In this document: one piece after another, positions 19,397 through 28,404 of the stretch
Position numbering within the stretch: position 1 is the first letter of the stretch
Layout: each line of letters begins with the position of its first letter
Assembly (NCBI GenBank): GCA_027489535.1
Contig: JAIXZO010000012.1
Span: forward strand, 1-64,000
Reading direction: 5' to 3'
Origin: Hyphomicrobiales bacterium
Lineage (GTDB): Bacteria; Pseudomonadota; Alphaproteobacteria; Rhizobiales; Beijerinckiaceae
Length of the DNA stretch: 64,000 nucleotides
Notes under the pieces: model-generated
Seen by the model: only the letters and a program-made list of their open reading frames with translations
Database searches by the model: none
Told to the model about the DNA's origin: nothing
Made by a program: the position numbers and the translations under genes

Positions 19397-21103
19397 TCAA
19401 CCCGCCCGTCGCGACGCGAGGAAGGCTTCGTGCTCCGCGATGAGCGACCCGTCGAGCCCCTTGGCGATCAGGGCGCGGGTTTCCCGAACGCCGTACAACG
19501 CCGCGAAGGAGCCGAAACGCGGCCCGCGCTCATGGCCGAGCAGCACCTTGTAGAGCGTCGTGAACCATTGCTGCGACACGCCGGGCCGCCCGTCCGGGCT
19601 CTTGGCCTTGCCCGACAGATCGGGGAAATGCCGGCGTCCGACTTCGTAGACGGCCGCCTGAATTTCCGCGCCGTCCGTCGACTCTTCGAAACCGGCGAGA
19701 ACGGCGTGCAGATCGGCCAGCGCGGCGGCTTCGACGTCGGTCGGTACCGCATAGACCTTGGCCGGACGGACGAAATCGCGGAAGTAACGCGCCGCATAGC
19801 CCACCAGCGCGTCGAGCCGGGGCAAGTTCGCAGGTTCGGCGGCGGGCGCGTAACGGTGGATGAAGCCCCACAGCACCGCCGGATCCTCCGAATTCGCCAC
19901 CGCCACCAAGTTCAACAGCATGGCGAATGACAAGGTCGTCGCGCCCGCCGCCGTCTCGATGGTCTCGGCCGCGGGCGGAGTGCCGCCATGCACGTGCCAA
20001 ACGGGGTTCAGCAATTGCTCGCGCGGGGCCTGCTGAGGAAACTTCTCCAGGAAGGTCAGGTACTCGTCGACGGCGCGCGGGATCACGTCGAAATGCAGCT
20101 TCTTCGCCTCGCGCGGCTTTTGGTACATGTAGAGCGCGAGGCTTTCGGGCGCGGCATAGCCGAGCCAATCGTCGATGGTCAGGCCGTTGCCCTTCGACTT
20201 CGAGATCTTCTGGCCCTTGTCGTCGAGAAACAGCTCGTAATTGAAGCCTTCCGGCGGCTCCGACCCCAAGGCGCGTGCGATTTCTCCCGAGAGCTTCACG
20301 CTGTCGATGAGGTCCTTGCCCGCCATTTCGTAATCGACGCCCAAGGCGACCCAGCGCATGGCCCAATCGGGCTTCCATTGCAGCTTGCACGCCCCGCCGG
20401 TCACCGGGGTCTCGTAGCGCTTCGCCGTCACGGGATCGGTCCAGACGATCATGCCCTTGGCGACGTTCATCTCGTCGATGGGCACCTGCATCACCACGCC
20501 CGTTTTCGGGTGGATCGGCAGGAAGGGCGAGTAGCTCTGGGCGCGCTCCTCGCGCAGCGACGGCAGCATGATGCCCATCACAGCGTCGTAACGTTCCATC
20601 ACCCGCATCAGCGTCTCGTCGAAGCGCCCGGCCCGGTAGCATTCCGTCGCCGACATGAATTCGTATTCGAAGCCGAACGTGTCGAGAAAGGCGCGCAGCC
20701 GCGCATTGTTGTGCGCGCCGAAGGAGTCGTGCGTGCCGAAGGGGTCGGGCACCACGGTCAAGGGCTTGCCGAGATGCTCGGCCAGCATCTCCTTGTTCGG
20801 CACGTTGTCGGGGACTTTGCGCAACCCGTCCATGTCGTCGGAAAACGCGACGAGCCGCGTGGGGACCGCGTCGTCGGTCAGCACGCGGAAGGCCTTGCGC
20901 ACCATCGAGGTGCGGGCGACTTCGCCGAACGTACCGATATGCGGCAGCCCCGACGGGCCGTAGCCGGTTTCGAACAAGACTTCTTTTTTGCCGGTTCGCT
21001 CCAAGCGCGCCACGATCTTCCGCGCTTCCTCGAAGGGCCAAGCGGTCGAGACGCGCGCGGCGTCGGGCAAGGAGAGCGGGGCGGCGACGTCCGACGCGGT
21101 CAT
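19397..21103 (-). CDS. lysK: Lysyl-tRNA synthetase, class I
   Basis: 568-residue class I lysyl-tRNA synthetase, the archaeal-type enzyme found in many alphaproteobacteria instead of class II LysS. The HIGH-type signature is HIGT at 55-58. The KMSKS-type signature is KISKS (in [10 protein letters not shown], about residue 300). The start at 21103 is chosen because it begins the conserved N-terminus shortly before the Rossmann fold. The family is unmistakable from both signatures and the length. Confidence 0.96.
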   Translation of the reverse strand: MTASDVAAPLSLPDAARVSTAWPFEEARKIVARLERTGKKEVLFETGYGPSGLPHIGTFGEVARTSMVRKAFRVLTDDAVPTRLVAFSDDMDGLRKVPDNVPNKEMLAEHLGKPLTVVPDPFGTHDSFGAHNNARLRAFLDTFGFEYEFMSATECYRAGRFDETLMRVMERYDAVMGIMLPSLREERAQSYSPFLPIHPKTGVVMQVPIDEMNVAKGMIVWTDPVTAKRYETPVTGGACKLQWKPDWAMRWVALGVDYEMAGKDLIDSVKLSGEIARALGSEPPEGFNYELFLDDKGQKISKSKGNGLTIDDWLGYAAPESLALYMYQKPREAKKLHFDVIPRAVDEYLTFLEKFPQQAPREQLLNPVWHVHGGTPPAAETIETAAGATTLSFAMLLNLVAVANSEDPAVLWGFIHRYAPAAEPANLPRLDALVGYAARYFRDFVRPAKVYAVPTDVEAAALADLHAVLAGFEESTDGAEIQAAVYEVGRRHFPDLSGKAKSPDGRPGVSQQWFTTLYKVLLGHERGPRFGSFAALYGVRETRALIAKGLDGSLIAEHEAFLASRRAG

Positions 21104-21253
21104 GGCGGCTTTCGAGGTTCGATCGACGGAAAAATGCGACGGCGGAACGACCCGGCCGAGCGCGGCGCACACTAGAAAGCGCGGCGGAGCGGGTCAACCG
21201 AAGGGGCGGGACGCATCTTCGGCGGCGGGACGCGCGAATTCGCAGCGAAGGGA

Positions 21254-21282
21254 TTGCAATGCCCGCGGGGACTCGGTAGAGA
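21254..21282 (+). promoter_or_regulatory. Candidate promoter of tRNA-Arg
   Basis: TTGCAA (21254-21259) and TAGAGA (21277-21282) with a 17-bp spacer, about 40 bp before the mature tRNA 5' end. Confidence 0.45.
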
Positions 21283-21322
21283 GTGCGCCGTCCGGGGAGA
21301 ACCTAGCTTCTCGCCGCGGCAC

Positions 21323-21399
21323 GCGCCCGTAGCTCAGCTGGATAGAGCATCAGACTACGAATCTGAGGGTCGGACGTTCGAATCGTTCCGGGCGCGCCA
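21323..21399 (+). tRNA. tRNA-Arg (anticodon ACG)
   Basis: 77-nt cloverleaf including an encoded CCA. The acceptor stem GCGCCCG pairs with CGGGCGC, the D arm contains AGCTCAGCTGGATAGAGC, and the T arm contains GTTCGAATC. The anticodon loop is CTACGAA with TCAGA/TCTGA stem. Anticodon ACG reads CGU, CGC and CGA after A34-to-inosine editing. Confidence 0.97.
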
Positions 21400-21726
21400 A
21401 AAATCAACGATGTATGGAAGCATTTAGGTCCTGACGCTTCCCAGTTTTCAAATTGGGAAGCATACGGGACGATTCATGTTGCAACCGTTTTTCCGTTCAG
21501 GTGCCGGCGAGTTCCGAAGGTGGCGTGTCCTTGGTGTGTGAACATGGGGGGTACTCAATTTCTTATTTTGTCGGTCAGCAGGCTTTTCGCAGCCATTGCA
21601 GCGTATCTCCGCATCGGCTCCGGGAACTGGCGATCCGCCGACGATGCCCGGCTTGCGCTTCTCGCGCTAGGGGGCGATAGGCTCCGCCTGCGGGCCGCGC
21701 GGCTCGTCGATTTCCGGAGGCCGCCC
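21400..21726. other. Lower-GC intergenic region after tRNA-Arg
   Basis: No convincing gene. The first 130 bp are more AT-rich than the surroundings and contain an inverted repeat GCTTCCCA (21436-21443) with TGGGAAGC (21454-21461). It forms a hairpin but has no following T-run, so it may be a weak terminator or the remnant of an insertion next to the tRNA. A short frame at 21453-21680 has no recognisable motif or good ribosome site and is not called. Confidence 0.4.
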
Positions 21727-22305
21727 ATGTCCCGCACCATCCGTTCCGTCGCCGTCTTTTGCGGTTCCAATACGGGGCGCGGCGACGTTTACGTCGAAGC
21801 GGCGCGCCGATTGGGAACGGAGATCGGCAAAGCGGGGATGACGCTCGTCTACGGCGGTACGCATAAGGGCCTGATGGGCGTGTTGGCCGATGCGACGCTC
21901 GCGGCGGGCGGCGAAGTGCACGGCGTGATCACGCGGCGGCTCGCCGACAAGGGCCATCTGCATGAAGGTCTCACCCGGCACGAGATCGTCGACGGCATGC
22001 GGCGGCGCAAGGAGCGCATGGCCGAGGCGGCCGACGCCTTCGTCGCGCTGCCGGGCGGCATCGGCACGCTCGAGGAGTTCATGGAAGTCTGGACGCTGAA
22101 CCAGCTCGGCGACATGGACAAGCCGGCCGGGCTCTTCGACGTCGAAGGCTATTACCGGCCGTTCATGGCCTTCATCGACCACATGATCGCGGAACAATTC
22201 CTCCCCGAAGCCCACCGCGCGGGCATCGTCGTGAACGGCGACGCCGCCGGTCTGCTCGATGGATTGCGTGCCTTCGAGCGCGTTACCGTTCCCAAGTGGC
22301 TGTAG
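21727..22305 (+). CDS. LOG-family nucleoside 5'-monophosphate phosphoribohydrolase
   Basis: 192-residue Rossmann-fold protein of the LOG/TIGR00730 family. The signature PGGIGTLEE is at 109-117, and the upstream MRRRKERM region supplies the conserved basic residues. Characterised members remove ribose phosphate from cytokinin riboside monophosphate or AMP. The start at 21727 gives the family N-terminus (RSVAVFCGSN). It is convergent with the LysR gene. Cytokinin production cannot be inferred from this gene alone. Confidence 0.9.
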   Translation: MSRTIRSVAVFCGSNTGRGDVYVEAARRLGTEIGKAGMTLVYGGTHKGLMGVLADATLAAGGEVHGVITRRLADKGHLHEGLTRHEIVDGMRRRKERMAEAADAFVALPGGIGTLEEFMEVWTLNQLGDMDKPAGLFDVEGYYRPFMAFIDHMIAEQFLPEAHRAGIVVNGDAAGLLDGLRAFERVTVPKWL

Positions 22306-22315
22306 AAAGTCGTTT

Positions 22316-23221
22316 TCAGACGGGGCGGGCTTCCAGCTTCAAGGCCAACTGGTCCGCGAATTTCGCCGCCGCCACCGACAGGGGTCGGCCGCGCAGCTTG
22401 CCCAGCACCATCTTGCCGGGCGGCACGTCGCGCGGATCGACGGGCCGGGAGACGAGCCCCGTCCCGTCGCCCTCGACCGGCGGCGCACCGACCTCGATCT
22501 GAAACGCGACGGCCTCTTCGCGACGGATGTAGTTGAACAGAAAGTCGAACGAATTCGACTCGATGGCGGGCGCGAAGGTGAAGGATTTGCCGACCGCCGC
22601 CTCGTCCAAAAGCCGCCGTCCGCCATACGATTCACCGGCCAATGCCAGCGGATAACGCGCGCAGTCGCGCAGGCGCAGCATGGCGAAGGCGGCCAGGGGA
22701 TGCCCCTCGGCCATGACCGCGACCACCCGCTGTTCGGCCACCGCAAGCGACTGAAAATCCGCCGTCGGCTCCGGACGAAACACGATGGCGAGATCGACGT
22801 CGAAGTCGCGCAGGGCGCGCAACGCATCGCCGTGGTCGCGCACGAGCACCTCGAATTCGACCAGCGGAAACTCCTTGCGATAGGCGGCGATTTCCGTCGG
22901 CAGGAGGTATTTCGCCAGCGCTTGGCTGCAGCCGATGGCCACGGAACCGCGCCTGAACCCGGTCAAATCCTCGATCTGCGAGCGCACGCGGGCGAGATCG
23001 GCCATCTGGTCGCGCACGTGGCGGATGATCAATTCGCCCGCCGCATTGAGACGGACGCCGCGCGGAAGACGCTCGAAGATCTTGGTGCCCAACTCCTCCT
23101 CGAGGTCCTGAATGCGCCGGTTGAGGGCCGACGGCGTGAGGTTGAGCTTTTCCGCCGCTTTCCGGATCGAACCCGTGCGGGCGACCTCGTCGACATAGCG
23201 GAGCAGGCGTTGGTGGCGCAT
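22316..23221 (-). CDS. LysR-family transcriptional regulator
   Basis: 301 residues. A winged HTH (about 3-62; SIRKAAEKLNLTPSALNRRIQDLEEELGTKIFER) is followed by a LysR substrate-binding domain. It is divergent from the first binding-protein gene with a 117-bp gap, the usual arrangement for a LysR protein controlling the adjacent unit. It probably responds to the substrate or an intermediate of the 23.3-33.2 kb cluster; the ligand is unknown. Confidence 0.88.
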   Translation of the reverse strand: MRHQRLLRYVDEVARTGSIRKAAEKLNLTPSALNRRIQDLEEELGTKIFERLPRGVRLNAAGELIIRHVRDQMADLARVRSQIEDLTGFRRGSVAIGCSQALAKYLLPTEIAAYRKEFPLVEFEVLVRDHGDALRALRDFDVDLAIVFRPEPTADFQSLAVAEQRVVAVMAEGHPLAAFAMLRLRDCARYPLALAGESYGGRRLLDEAAVGKSFTFAPAIESNSFDFLFNYIRREEAVAFQIEVGAPPVEGDGTGLVSRPVDPRDVPPGKMVLGKLRGRPLSVAAAKFADQLALKLEARPV

Positions 23222-23338
23222 CGGAACCCGACCGGTGAGTTTTTCGAACAGGGCCGAGAGAAAAATAGCAGAAGACGGCAACGGTCAAGCGGACCTACCT
23301 TTTTCGCAACGCAGAATGCAGGCGAACGGGGTCGGGTC

Positions 23339-24388
23339 ATGAGCAAGTTTTCGCGTCGGGATTTCGGGAAAATGGTCGGTGCGGGCGCGCTCGCCGCCGC
23401 GCTGCCGGCTCCGGCGATCGCCCAGTCGCTCACCAAGCTGAAAATGGTCCTCAACTGGCGCTATCAGGGGCCGCAAGCCTGGTTCTTCCTCGCCGAGGAC
23501 AAGGGCTATTTCCGCGAGGCCGGCCTCGAAATCATCATGGATCAGGGCAACGGCTCCGGCGCTGCGGTCGGCGCGGTGGCCGGCGGCTCCTACGATCTCG
23601 GCTTCGGCGACATCAATGCGCTGATCCAGATGGTCGCCGCCAAGCCTGCGGGGCAGGGCACGCCGCTCGCCATCGCCGCGCTCTACAATCGCCCGCCCTT
23701 CACCATCGCCGTGAAGGCCGACGGGCCGATCAAGACGCCGAAGGATCTCGAAGGTCGCACGCTCGGCGGCCCGGCCAATGACGGCGCGCTGAAGCTGTTC
23801 CCGGCCTTCGCCAAATTGGCGGGCATCGACGCATCCAAGGTGCAGATGACGAACATGCAGCCCAGCCTGCGCGAGCAGATGCTGCAGCGCGGGCAGGTGG
23901 ATGCCGTGTTCGGCTTCGTCAACACCATCCGCTTCTCGGCCAAGCTCGTCGGCATCGATCCCGACAAGGACTTCCGCTTCATCAATTACGGCGACTTCGG
24001 CATGGATCTGTATTCCAACGCCGTGATCGCCTCGCGCAAGCTCGCGACCGAGAACCCGCAGGCCCTGAAAGGCCTGCTGCGCGCCATCGACAAGGGCATC
24101 CGCGAGACGCTGAAGGACTACGACGCGGCCATTGAAAGCGTCGCCAAGCGCGAGCCGCTCATCAACAAGGCGGTCGAGAAGGAGCGCCTGATCGCCACGA
24201 TCAAGGACGAGATGAGCCACCCGGAGGCCAAGACCATCGGGCTCGGCGACGTCGACGAGGCGCGCTTCAAGAAGTCCATCTCCACGGTCGTGGAAGCCGA
24301 CGGCCTGCCGCGCGTGCCGGCCGCGGACGAGATCTTCAGCCGGGCGTTCCTGCCCCCGGTCGCCGAGCGCATCAAGACGCTGATCTGA
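23339..24388 (+). CDS. ABC transporter substrate-binding protein, NMT1/THI5-like (copy 1)
   Basis: 349 residues. A twin-arginine signal (FSRRDFGKM, cleavage near AIAQ) precedes a periplasmic binding fold of the nitrate/taurine/pyrimidine-precursor (NMT1/THI5) type. The N-terminal lobe contains LNWRYQGPQAWFFLAEDKGYF, common in binding proteins for thiamine- or pyrimidine-like ligands. It is clearly paralogous to the protein at 28405-29442, sharing the YQG, KGYF, DQG, GFGD and FINY segments. It heads the cluster opposite the LysR regulator. The ligand is probably a small nitrogenous organic compound. Confidence 0.85.
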   Translation: MSKFSRRDFGKMVGAGALAAALPAPAIAQSLTKLKMVLNWRYQGPQAWFFLAEDKGYFREAGLEIIMDQGNGSGAAVGAVAGGSYDLGFGDINALIQMVAAKPAGQGTPLAIAALYNRPPFTIAVKADGPIKTPKDLEGRTLGGPANDGALKLFPAFAKLAGIDASKVQMTNMQPSLREQMLQRGQVDAVFGFVNTIRFSAKLVGIDPDKDFRFINYGDFGMDLYSNAVIASRKLATENPQALKGLLRAIDKGIRETLKDYDAAIESVAKREPLINKAVEKERLIATIKDEMSHPEAKTIGLGDVDEARFKKSISTVVEADGLPRVPAADEIFSRAFLPPVAERIKTLI

Positions 24389-24430
24389 CGGCAAATCGCG
24401 ACGGATCGAAAAGCAAGAAAGAACAAGATC

Positions 24431-25222
24431 ATGGATCTGAATTTGAGAACGCGGGTCGCGGTGATCACCGGGCCGGCGAAGGGGATGGGTGCGTCCGTCA
24501 CGCTGGCCTTCGCCGATGAAGGCTGCCGTCTGGCCTTGGTGGGCCGCGACGTCGCCGCCATCGAACCCGTTGCGGCCGAAGCCCGCGCGAAGGGGGTCGA
24601 AGCCCTCGTGATCGCCTGCGACATCACCGACTCCGCCGCCTGCGAAGCGGCGGCCGCGGCGACGCTCGCGGCGTTCGGTCAGATCGACGTGCTGGTCAAC
24701 GTGGCGGGCGGCTCGGGGCCCATCGGCAAGACTGGATGGGAGACGACGGCGGCGGAATTCGACGAGATCGTCGATCTCAACATGCGCGGCTGCTTCAACA
24801 CCATGCGCGCCGTGATGCCGAGCATGATCGAACGGCGCTCGGGCAAGATCGTCAATGTCGGCGGCACCTTCGGGATGCGCGGGCGTGCCGGCCGCATGGC
24901 CTATTCCGCCTCCAAATGGGGTCTGCGCGGCATCACGAAGAGCTTCGCGCTCGAAGCCGGGCCCTACGGCATCAACGTCAATTGCGTCGCGCCGGGCATG
25001 GTCGACGGCCCGCGCTTCCGCGGCAAGGTCGTGCCGGAAATGGCGGCCCGCCTCGGCATCACCGAGGATCAGGCGGTCGAGAAGCACGCGGCCGACTACG
25101 CGCTGCGCCGCATTTCCACCGGGGAGGACGTGGCCGCCGCCTGCCTGTTCCTCGCCTCCGACGTCTCCCGCCAGATCACCGGCGTCGACCTGCCGGTCGA
25201 CGGCGGCTGGGCCATGCTGTGA
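24431..25222 (+). CDS. Short-chain dehydrogenase/reductase with an altered catalytic serine site
   Basis: 263-residue SDR. The nucleotide-binding motif TGPAKGMG (13-20), Asn117 in LNMRG, and Tyr158/Lys162 (YSASK) are present. The catalytic serine 13 residues before the tyrosine is Gly145, with Thr146 next to it (VNVGGTFG), so the normal Ser-Tyr-Lys triad is not intact unless Thr146 takes over. The C-terminal GVDLPVDGGW is typical. It lies between a binding-protein gene and the first cyclic-amide hydrolase, 8 bp before the latter, so it is likely part of the same pathway. Confidence 0.83.
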   Translation: MDLNLRTRVAVITGPAKGMGASVTLAFADEGCRLALVGRDVAAIEPVAAEARAKGVEALVIACDITDSAACEAAAAATLAAFGQIDVLVNVAGGSGPIGKTGWETTAAEFDEIVDLNMRGCFNTMRAVMPSMIERRSGKIVNVGGTFGMRGRAGRMAYSASKWGLRGITKSFALEAGPYGINVNCVAPGMVDGPRFRGKVVPEMAARLGITEDQAVEKHAADYALRRISTGEDVAAACLFLASDVSRQITGVDLPVDGGWAML

Positions 25223-25230
25223 GCGCCGCC

Positions 25231-26691
25231 ATGAGCGATTTTAAGACCGATTTCATCGCCGACATCGTCCTTTCCGGCGGCACCGTCGTCTCGAGCAAGA
25301 CGCGCTTCAAGGCCGACGTGGCGATCAAGGACGGGCTCGTCGTCGCGGTGGGCGAGGCCTCCGCCATGCCCGCCGCAAAGGAGGTCGTGGACGTGTCCGG
25401 CAAGCACGTGATCCCGGGCGCCATCGACGCGCATGTGCACTTCCGCGAGCCGGGCTACACGCACAAGGAAGATTGGGAGACCGGCACGGCCGCCGCCGCC
25501 ATGGGCGGCACGACGACCGTCTTCGAGATGCCGAACACCAATCCGCCGACGCGCTCGGTGAAGGAACTCCGGCAGAAGCAGGACGCCGCGAAGAAGGCCC
25601 ATGTCGATTTCGGCATCTACGGCCTGCTCGCCGAGGACAATGTCGACGAGCTTCAGGGCCTCGTGGACGGCGGCGTCAACGCCTTCAAATGCTTCATGGG
25701 CAACACCTTCGGCAACCTGCCGTCGCCTTCGACCGGCGCGATGCTCGAGGGTTTCGAGATCATCGCTCCTACGGGCCTGCGCATCTCGCTTCATGCCGAG
25801 ACCGCCTCGATCATGGCGTGGCGGCAGGAGCGGCTGATGAAGGCCGGCATCCACCACGCGCTCGCCCATATCGGCGCACGTCCGGCCGTGGTCGCGGCGG
25901 AGGCGGTGAGCCGCGCGGCGGTGCTCGCGGAATGGACGGGCGCGCGCATTCACGTGCTGCATATTTCATCAGCCGCCGAACTCCGGCCGTTGGCGGAAGC
26001 CAAGGCGCGGGGCGTGGACGTCACCGGCGAGACCTGCCCCTGCTACCTGCTGCTCGACAGCCGCGATTACGAGCGCCTCGGCTCGATCATCCGGGTGAAC
26101 CCTCCGGTCCGCGAAGCCTCGGATTCCGAGGCGATCTGGGCGGCGTTGAAGTCCGGCGTCGTCGACATGATCGCCACCGATCACGCCCCGCATACGCCCG
26201 AGGAGAAGCGCAAGGACGTGATCTGGGAGGCCGATTGCGGCTTCCCGGGCGTCGAAACGCAGATGCCGCTGATGCTGAACGAAGTCGCGAACGGCCGCAT
26301 CACGCTCGAGCATTACGTGAAGATTTCGGCTGAAAATCCCGCGAAAGCCTTCGGCCTGTGGCCGATGAAGGGGCGCATCGAAGCGGGTGCGCTGGCCGAC
26401 ATCGCCGTCGTCGATCTCGACCGTTCGGAAACGATCCGCGCCGAGAACCTGCATTCGCGCGGCAAGATCACGCCCTTCGAGGGCGTCACGGTGAAGGGCG
26501 TGCCGGTGCACACGCTGGTGCGCGGCCGCTTCGTGCAGCGCGACCGCAAGCTCGTGCCCGAATCCCGCGGCTGGGGACGGCAGGTGACGGACGTGCAGAA
26601 GATGCCGACGCCCGAGCCGAAGAACACCGATCAGACCTTGGCCGCGCTCTTGCATTCAGGTTCGGCGAAGACCGCTGGAGGCCCCCGATGA
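25231..26691 (+). CDS. Dihydroorotase/allantoinase-type cyclic amidohydrolase (copy 1)
   Basis: 486-residue TIM-barrel amidohydrolase of the dihydroorotase-allantoinase-hydantoinase group. Metal and carboxylysine ligands are in place: His68 and His70 (HVHF), Lys153 (FKCFMG), His188 (LHAE), His244 (LHIS) and Asp317 (TDHAPH). It should hydrolyse a cyclic amide or ureide. Its stop overlaps the ATPase start (ATGA), tying it to the transporter. The protein at 31900-33243 is a paralog. A housekeeping PyrC role is unlikely given the transporter context, but sequence alone does not distinguish allantoin, hydantoin or dihydropyrimidine substrates. Confidence 0.85.
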   Translation: MSDFKTDFIADIVLSGGTVVSSKTRFKADVAIKDGLVVAVGEASAMPAAKEVVDVSGKHVIPGAIDAHVHFREPGYTHKEDWETGTAAAAMGGTTTVFEMPNTNPPTRSVKELRQKQDAAKKAHVDFGIYGLLAEDNVDELQGLVDGGVNAFKCFMGNTFGNLPSPSTGAMLEGFEIIAPTGLRISLHAETASIMAWRQERLMKAGIHHALAHIGARPAVVAAEAVSRAAVLAEWTGARIHVLHISSAAELRPLAEAKARGVDVTGETCPCYLLLDSRDYERLGSIIRVNPPVREASDSEAIWAALKSGVVDMIATDHAPHTPEEKRKDVIWEADCGFPGVETQMPLMLNEVANGRITLEHYVKISAENPAKAFGLWPMKGRIEAGALADIAVVDLDRSETIRAENLHSRGKITPFEGVTVKGVPVHTLVRGRFVQRDRKLVPESRGWGRQVTDVQKMPTPEPKNTDQTLAALLHSGSAKTAGGPR

Positions 26692-27566
26692 CCATGCAGA
26701 GCGTCGCGGCGATACCGGTCGGCGATGCGCCGCCGGTCAGGACGAAGACCTTCATCGAATTCGAGAAGGCCTCCATCCGCTACGGCCGGGGCGAGAGCTC
26801 GGTCGAGGCGCTGACGGAAACCTCGCTGAAGATCGCCGAGGGCGATTTCGTGGCGCTCGTCGGTCCGTCCGGATGCGGCAAGTCCACGATCCTCAAAATG
26901 GTCGGCGACCTGTTGAAGCCCACCACCGGCCACGTCTTCGTGGCGGGCCGCGAGATCGGGGCGACGCCGATCCGCATCGGCATGGCCTACCAGAACCCGA
27001 CTTTGCTGCCGTGGCTTTCGATCCGCGAGAACGTGATGTTGCCGCTCAAGATCGTGCCGCCGTTCCGGCAGGAGTTCCGGGCCAAGAAGAAGGGCGAATT
27101 CCGCGAGCGCGTGGATGCGCTCTTGGAACAGGTCGGCCTCGCCGGCTTCGGCGACCGTTTCCCCTGGCAGCTCTCGGGCGGGATGATGCAGCGCGCCAAT
27201 CTTTGCCGCGCGCTGGTGCACGACCCCGACCTGCTGCTGCTCGACGAGCCCTTCGGCGCGCTCGATCAATTCACCCGCGAAGAGCTGTGGGCCACGATGC
27301 AGGACCTGTGGATGTCGAAGAAGCTCACTGTGCTTCTCGTCACCCACGACCTGCGCGAAGCGGCCTTTCTGGCCAACCGCATCTGCGTGATGAGCGCGCG
27401 CCCCGGCCGCATTCTCGACGACTCCGAAGTGACCTTCGCCCGGCCGCGCACCATCGACATGACCTACGAGCCGGACTTCGTGGCGCTCAATCAGCGCCTG
27501 CGCGCGATGATCGTGGGCGCACGGGCCGCTCCCTCCCTCTCCAAAGCCGCAGGAGCCGCGTCGTGA
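26688..27566 (+). CDS. ABC transporter ATP-binding protein, SsuB/TauB type
   Basis: 292 residues. Walker A GPSGCGKST is at 59-67, the Q-loop is in YQNPTLLPW, the signature LSGGMMQR, Walker B LLLLDEPFGALD and the switch His in VTHDLREA. This is the nitrate/sulfonate/taurine/pyrimidine-precursor importer class. It overlaps the hydrolase gene upstream and the permease GTG start downstream, so the three are translated as a block. It probably serves both binding proteins of the cluster, as no second ATPase is present. Confidence 0.92.
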   Translation: MTMQSVAAIPVGDAPPVRTKTFIEFEKASIRYGRGESSVEALTETSLKIAEGDFVALVGPSGCGKSTILKMVGDLLKPTTGHVFVAGREIGATPIRIGMAYQNPTLLPWLSIRENVMLPLKIVPPFRQEFRAKKKGEFRERVDALLEQVGLAGFGDRFPWQLSGGMMQRANLCRALVHDPDLLLLDEPFGALDQFTREELWATMQDLWMSKKLTVLLVTHDLREAAFLANRICVMSARPGRILDDSEVTFARPRTIDMTYEPDFVALNQRLRAMIVGARAAPSLSKAAGAAS

Positions 27567-28348
27567 TCAAGGACTTCATCGACCTGCTGCGCCGCAAGAG
27601 CGCCTCGACCGCCCTGATCGTCGGCGTGTTCGTCGCGTGGGAACTGATCTGCCTGCTGTTCGGCATCTCCGACATCGTGCTGCCGCGCCCGACGCAGGTG
27701 GTCGGCGCGCTGATTCAATATTGGCCGGCGATCATGCCGCACGCCTATCAGACGCTCTACACCACGCTCACCGGCTTCGGCATCGGCGTCGGCATCGGGG
27801 TGCTGCTGGGCGTGATCATCGGGTCGTCGCGCCTCGCATACGACACGGCCTATCCGCTGCTGGTGGGCTTCTCGTCGATCCCCAAGGTCGCCGTGGTGCC
27901 GATCTTCGTCCTGTGGTTCGGGGCCGGCACGGTGCCCGCCATCCTCACCGCGATGATGATCTGCATCTTTCCCGTCGTCGTGAACGTCGCCACCGGCATC
28001 GCCACCGTCGAGCCCGAGTTGGAAGACGTGATGAAGACGCTGAAGGCGTCGAAACTCGACATCCTCATGAATGTCGGGCTGCCCCGCGCCATGCCCTACT
28101 TCTTCGCCTCGCTGAAGGTCGCGATCACGCTGGCGTTCGTCGGTTCGGTCGTCGCCGAGACCGTCGCGTCCAATCGCGGCATCGGCAACATGATGATGAT
28201 CGCCTCGTCGAGCTTCAACGTGCCGCTGGTCTTCGCGGGACTGTTCGTCCTCGCGGGCCTCGGCGTCGCGCTCTACGCCGCCTTCTCGATCATCGAGTAC
28301 CGCACCACCGGCTGGGCGCACCGAAAGACCGATCCCTCGGCTGCGTGA
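27563..28348 (+). CDS. ABC transporter permease, SsuC/TauC type
   Basis: 261-residue permease with about six membrane segments. The EAA-type coupling loop is visible in EDVMKTLKASKLDILMNVGLP. The start is GTG at 27563 within the ATPase stop (GTGA). It is the membrane partner of the preceding ATPase and of the two flanking binding proteins. Confidence 0.92.
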   Translation: MIKDFIDLLRRKSASTALIVGVFVAWELICLLFGISDIVLPRPTQVVGALIQYWPAIMPHAYQTLYTTLTGFGIGVGIGVLLGVIIGSSRLAYDTAYPLLVGFSSIPKVAVVPIFVLWFGAGTVPAILTAMMICIFPVVVNVATGIATVEPELEDVMKTLKASKLDILMNVGLPRAMPYFFASLKVAITLAFVGSVVAETVASNRGIGNMMMIASSSFNVPLVFAGLFVLAGLGVALYAAFSIIEYRTTGWAHRKTDPSAA

Positions 28349-28404
28349 GCCGTCGAACCCTTCGCCTCGACTCGTCCCCTCGGGGAACCCAACAGGAGCA
28401 TCAG

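Noticed and set aside
21453-21680. 75-codon frame after the tRNA
   Set aside because: Composition is unlike neighbouring proteins; there is no convincing ribosome site and no motif.
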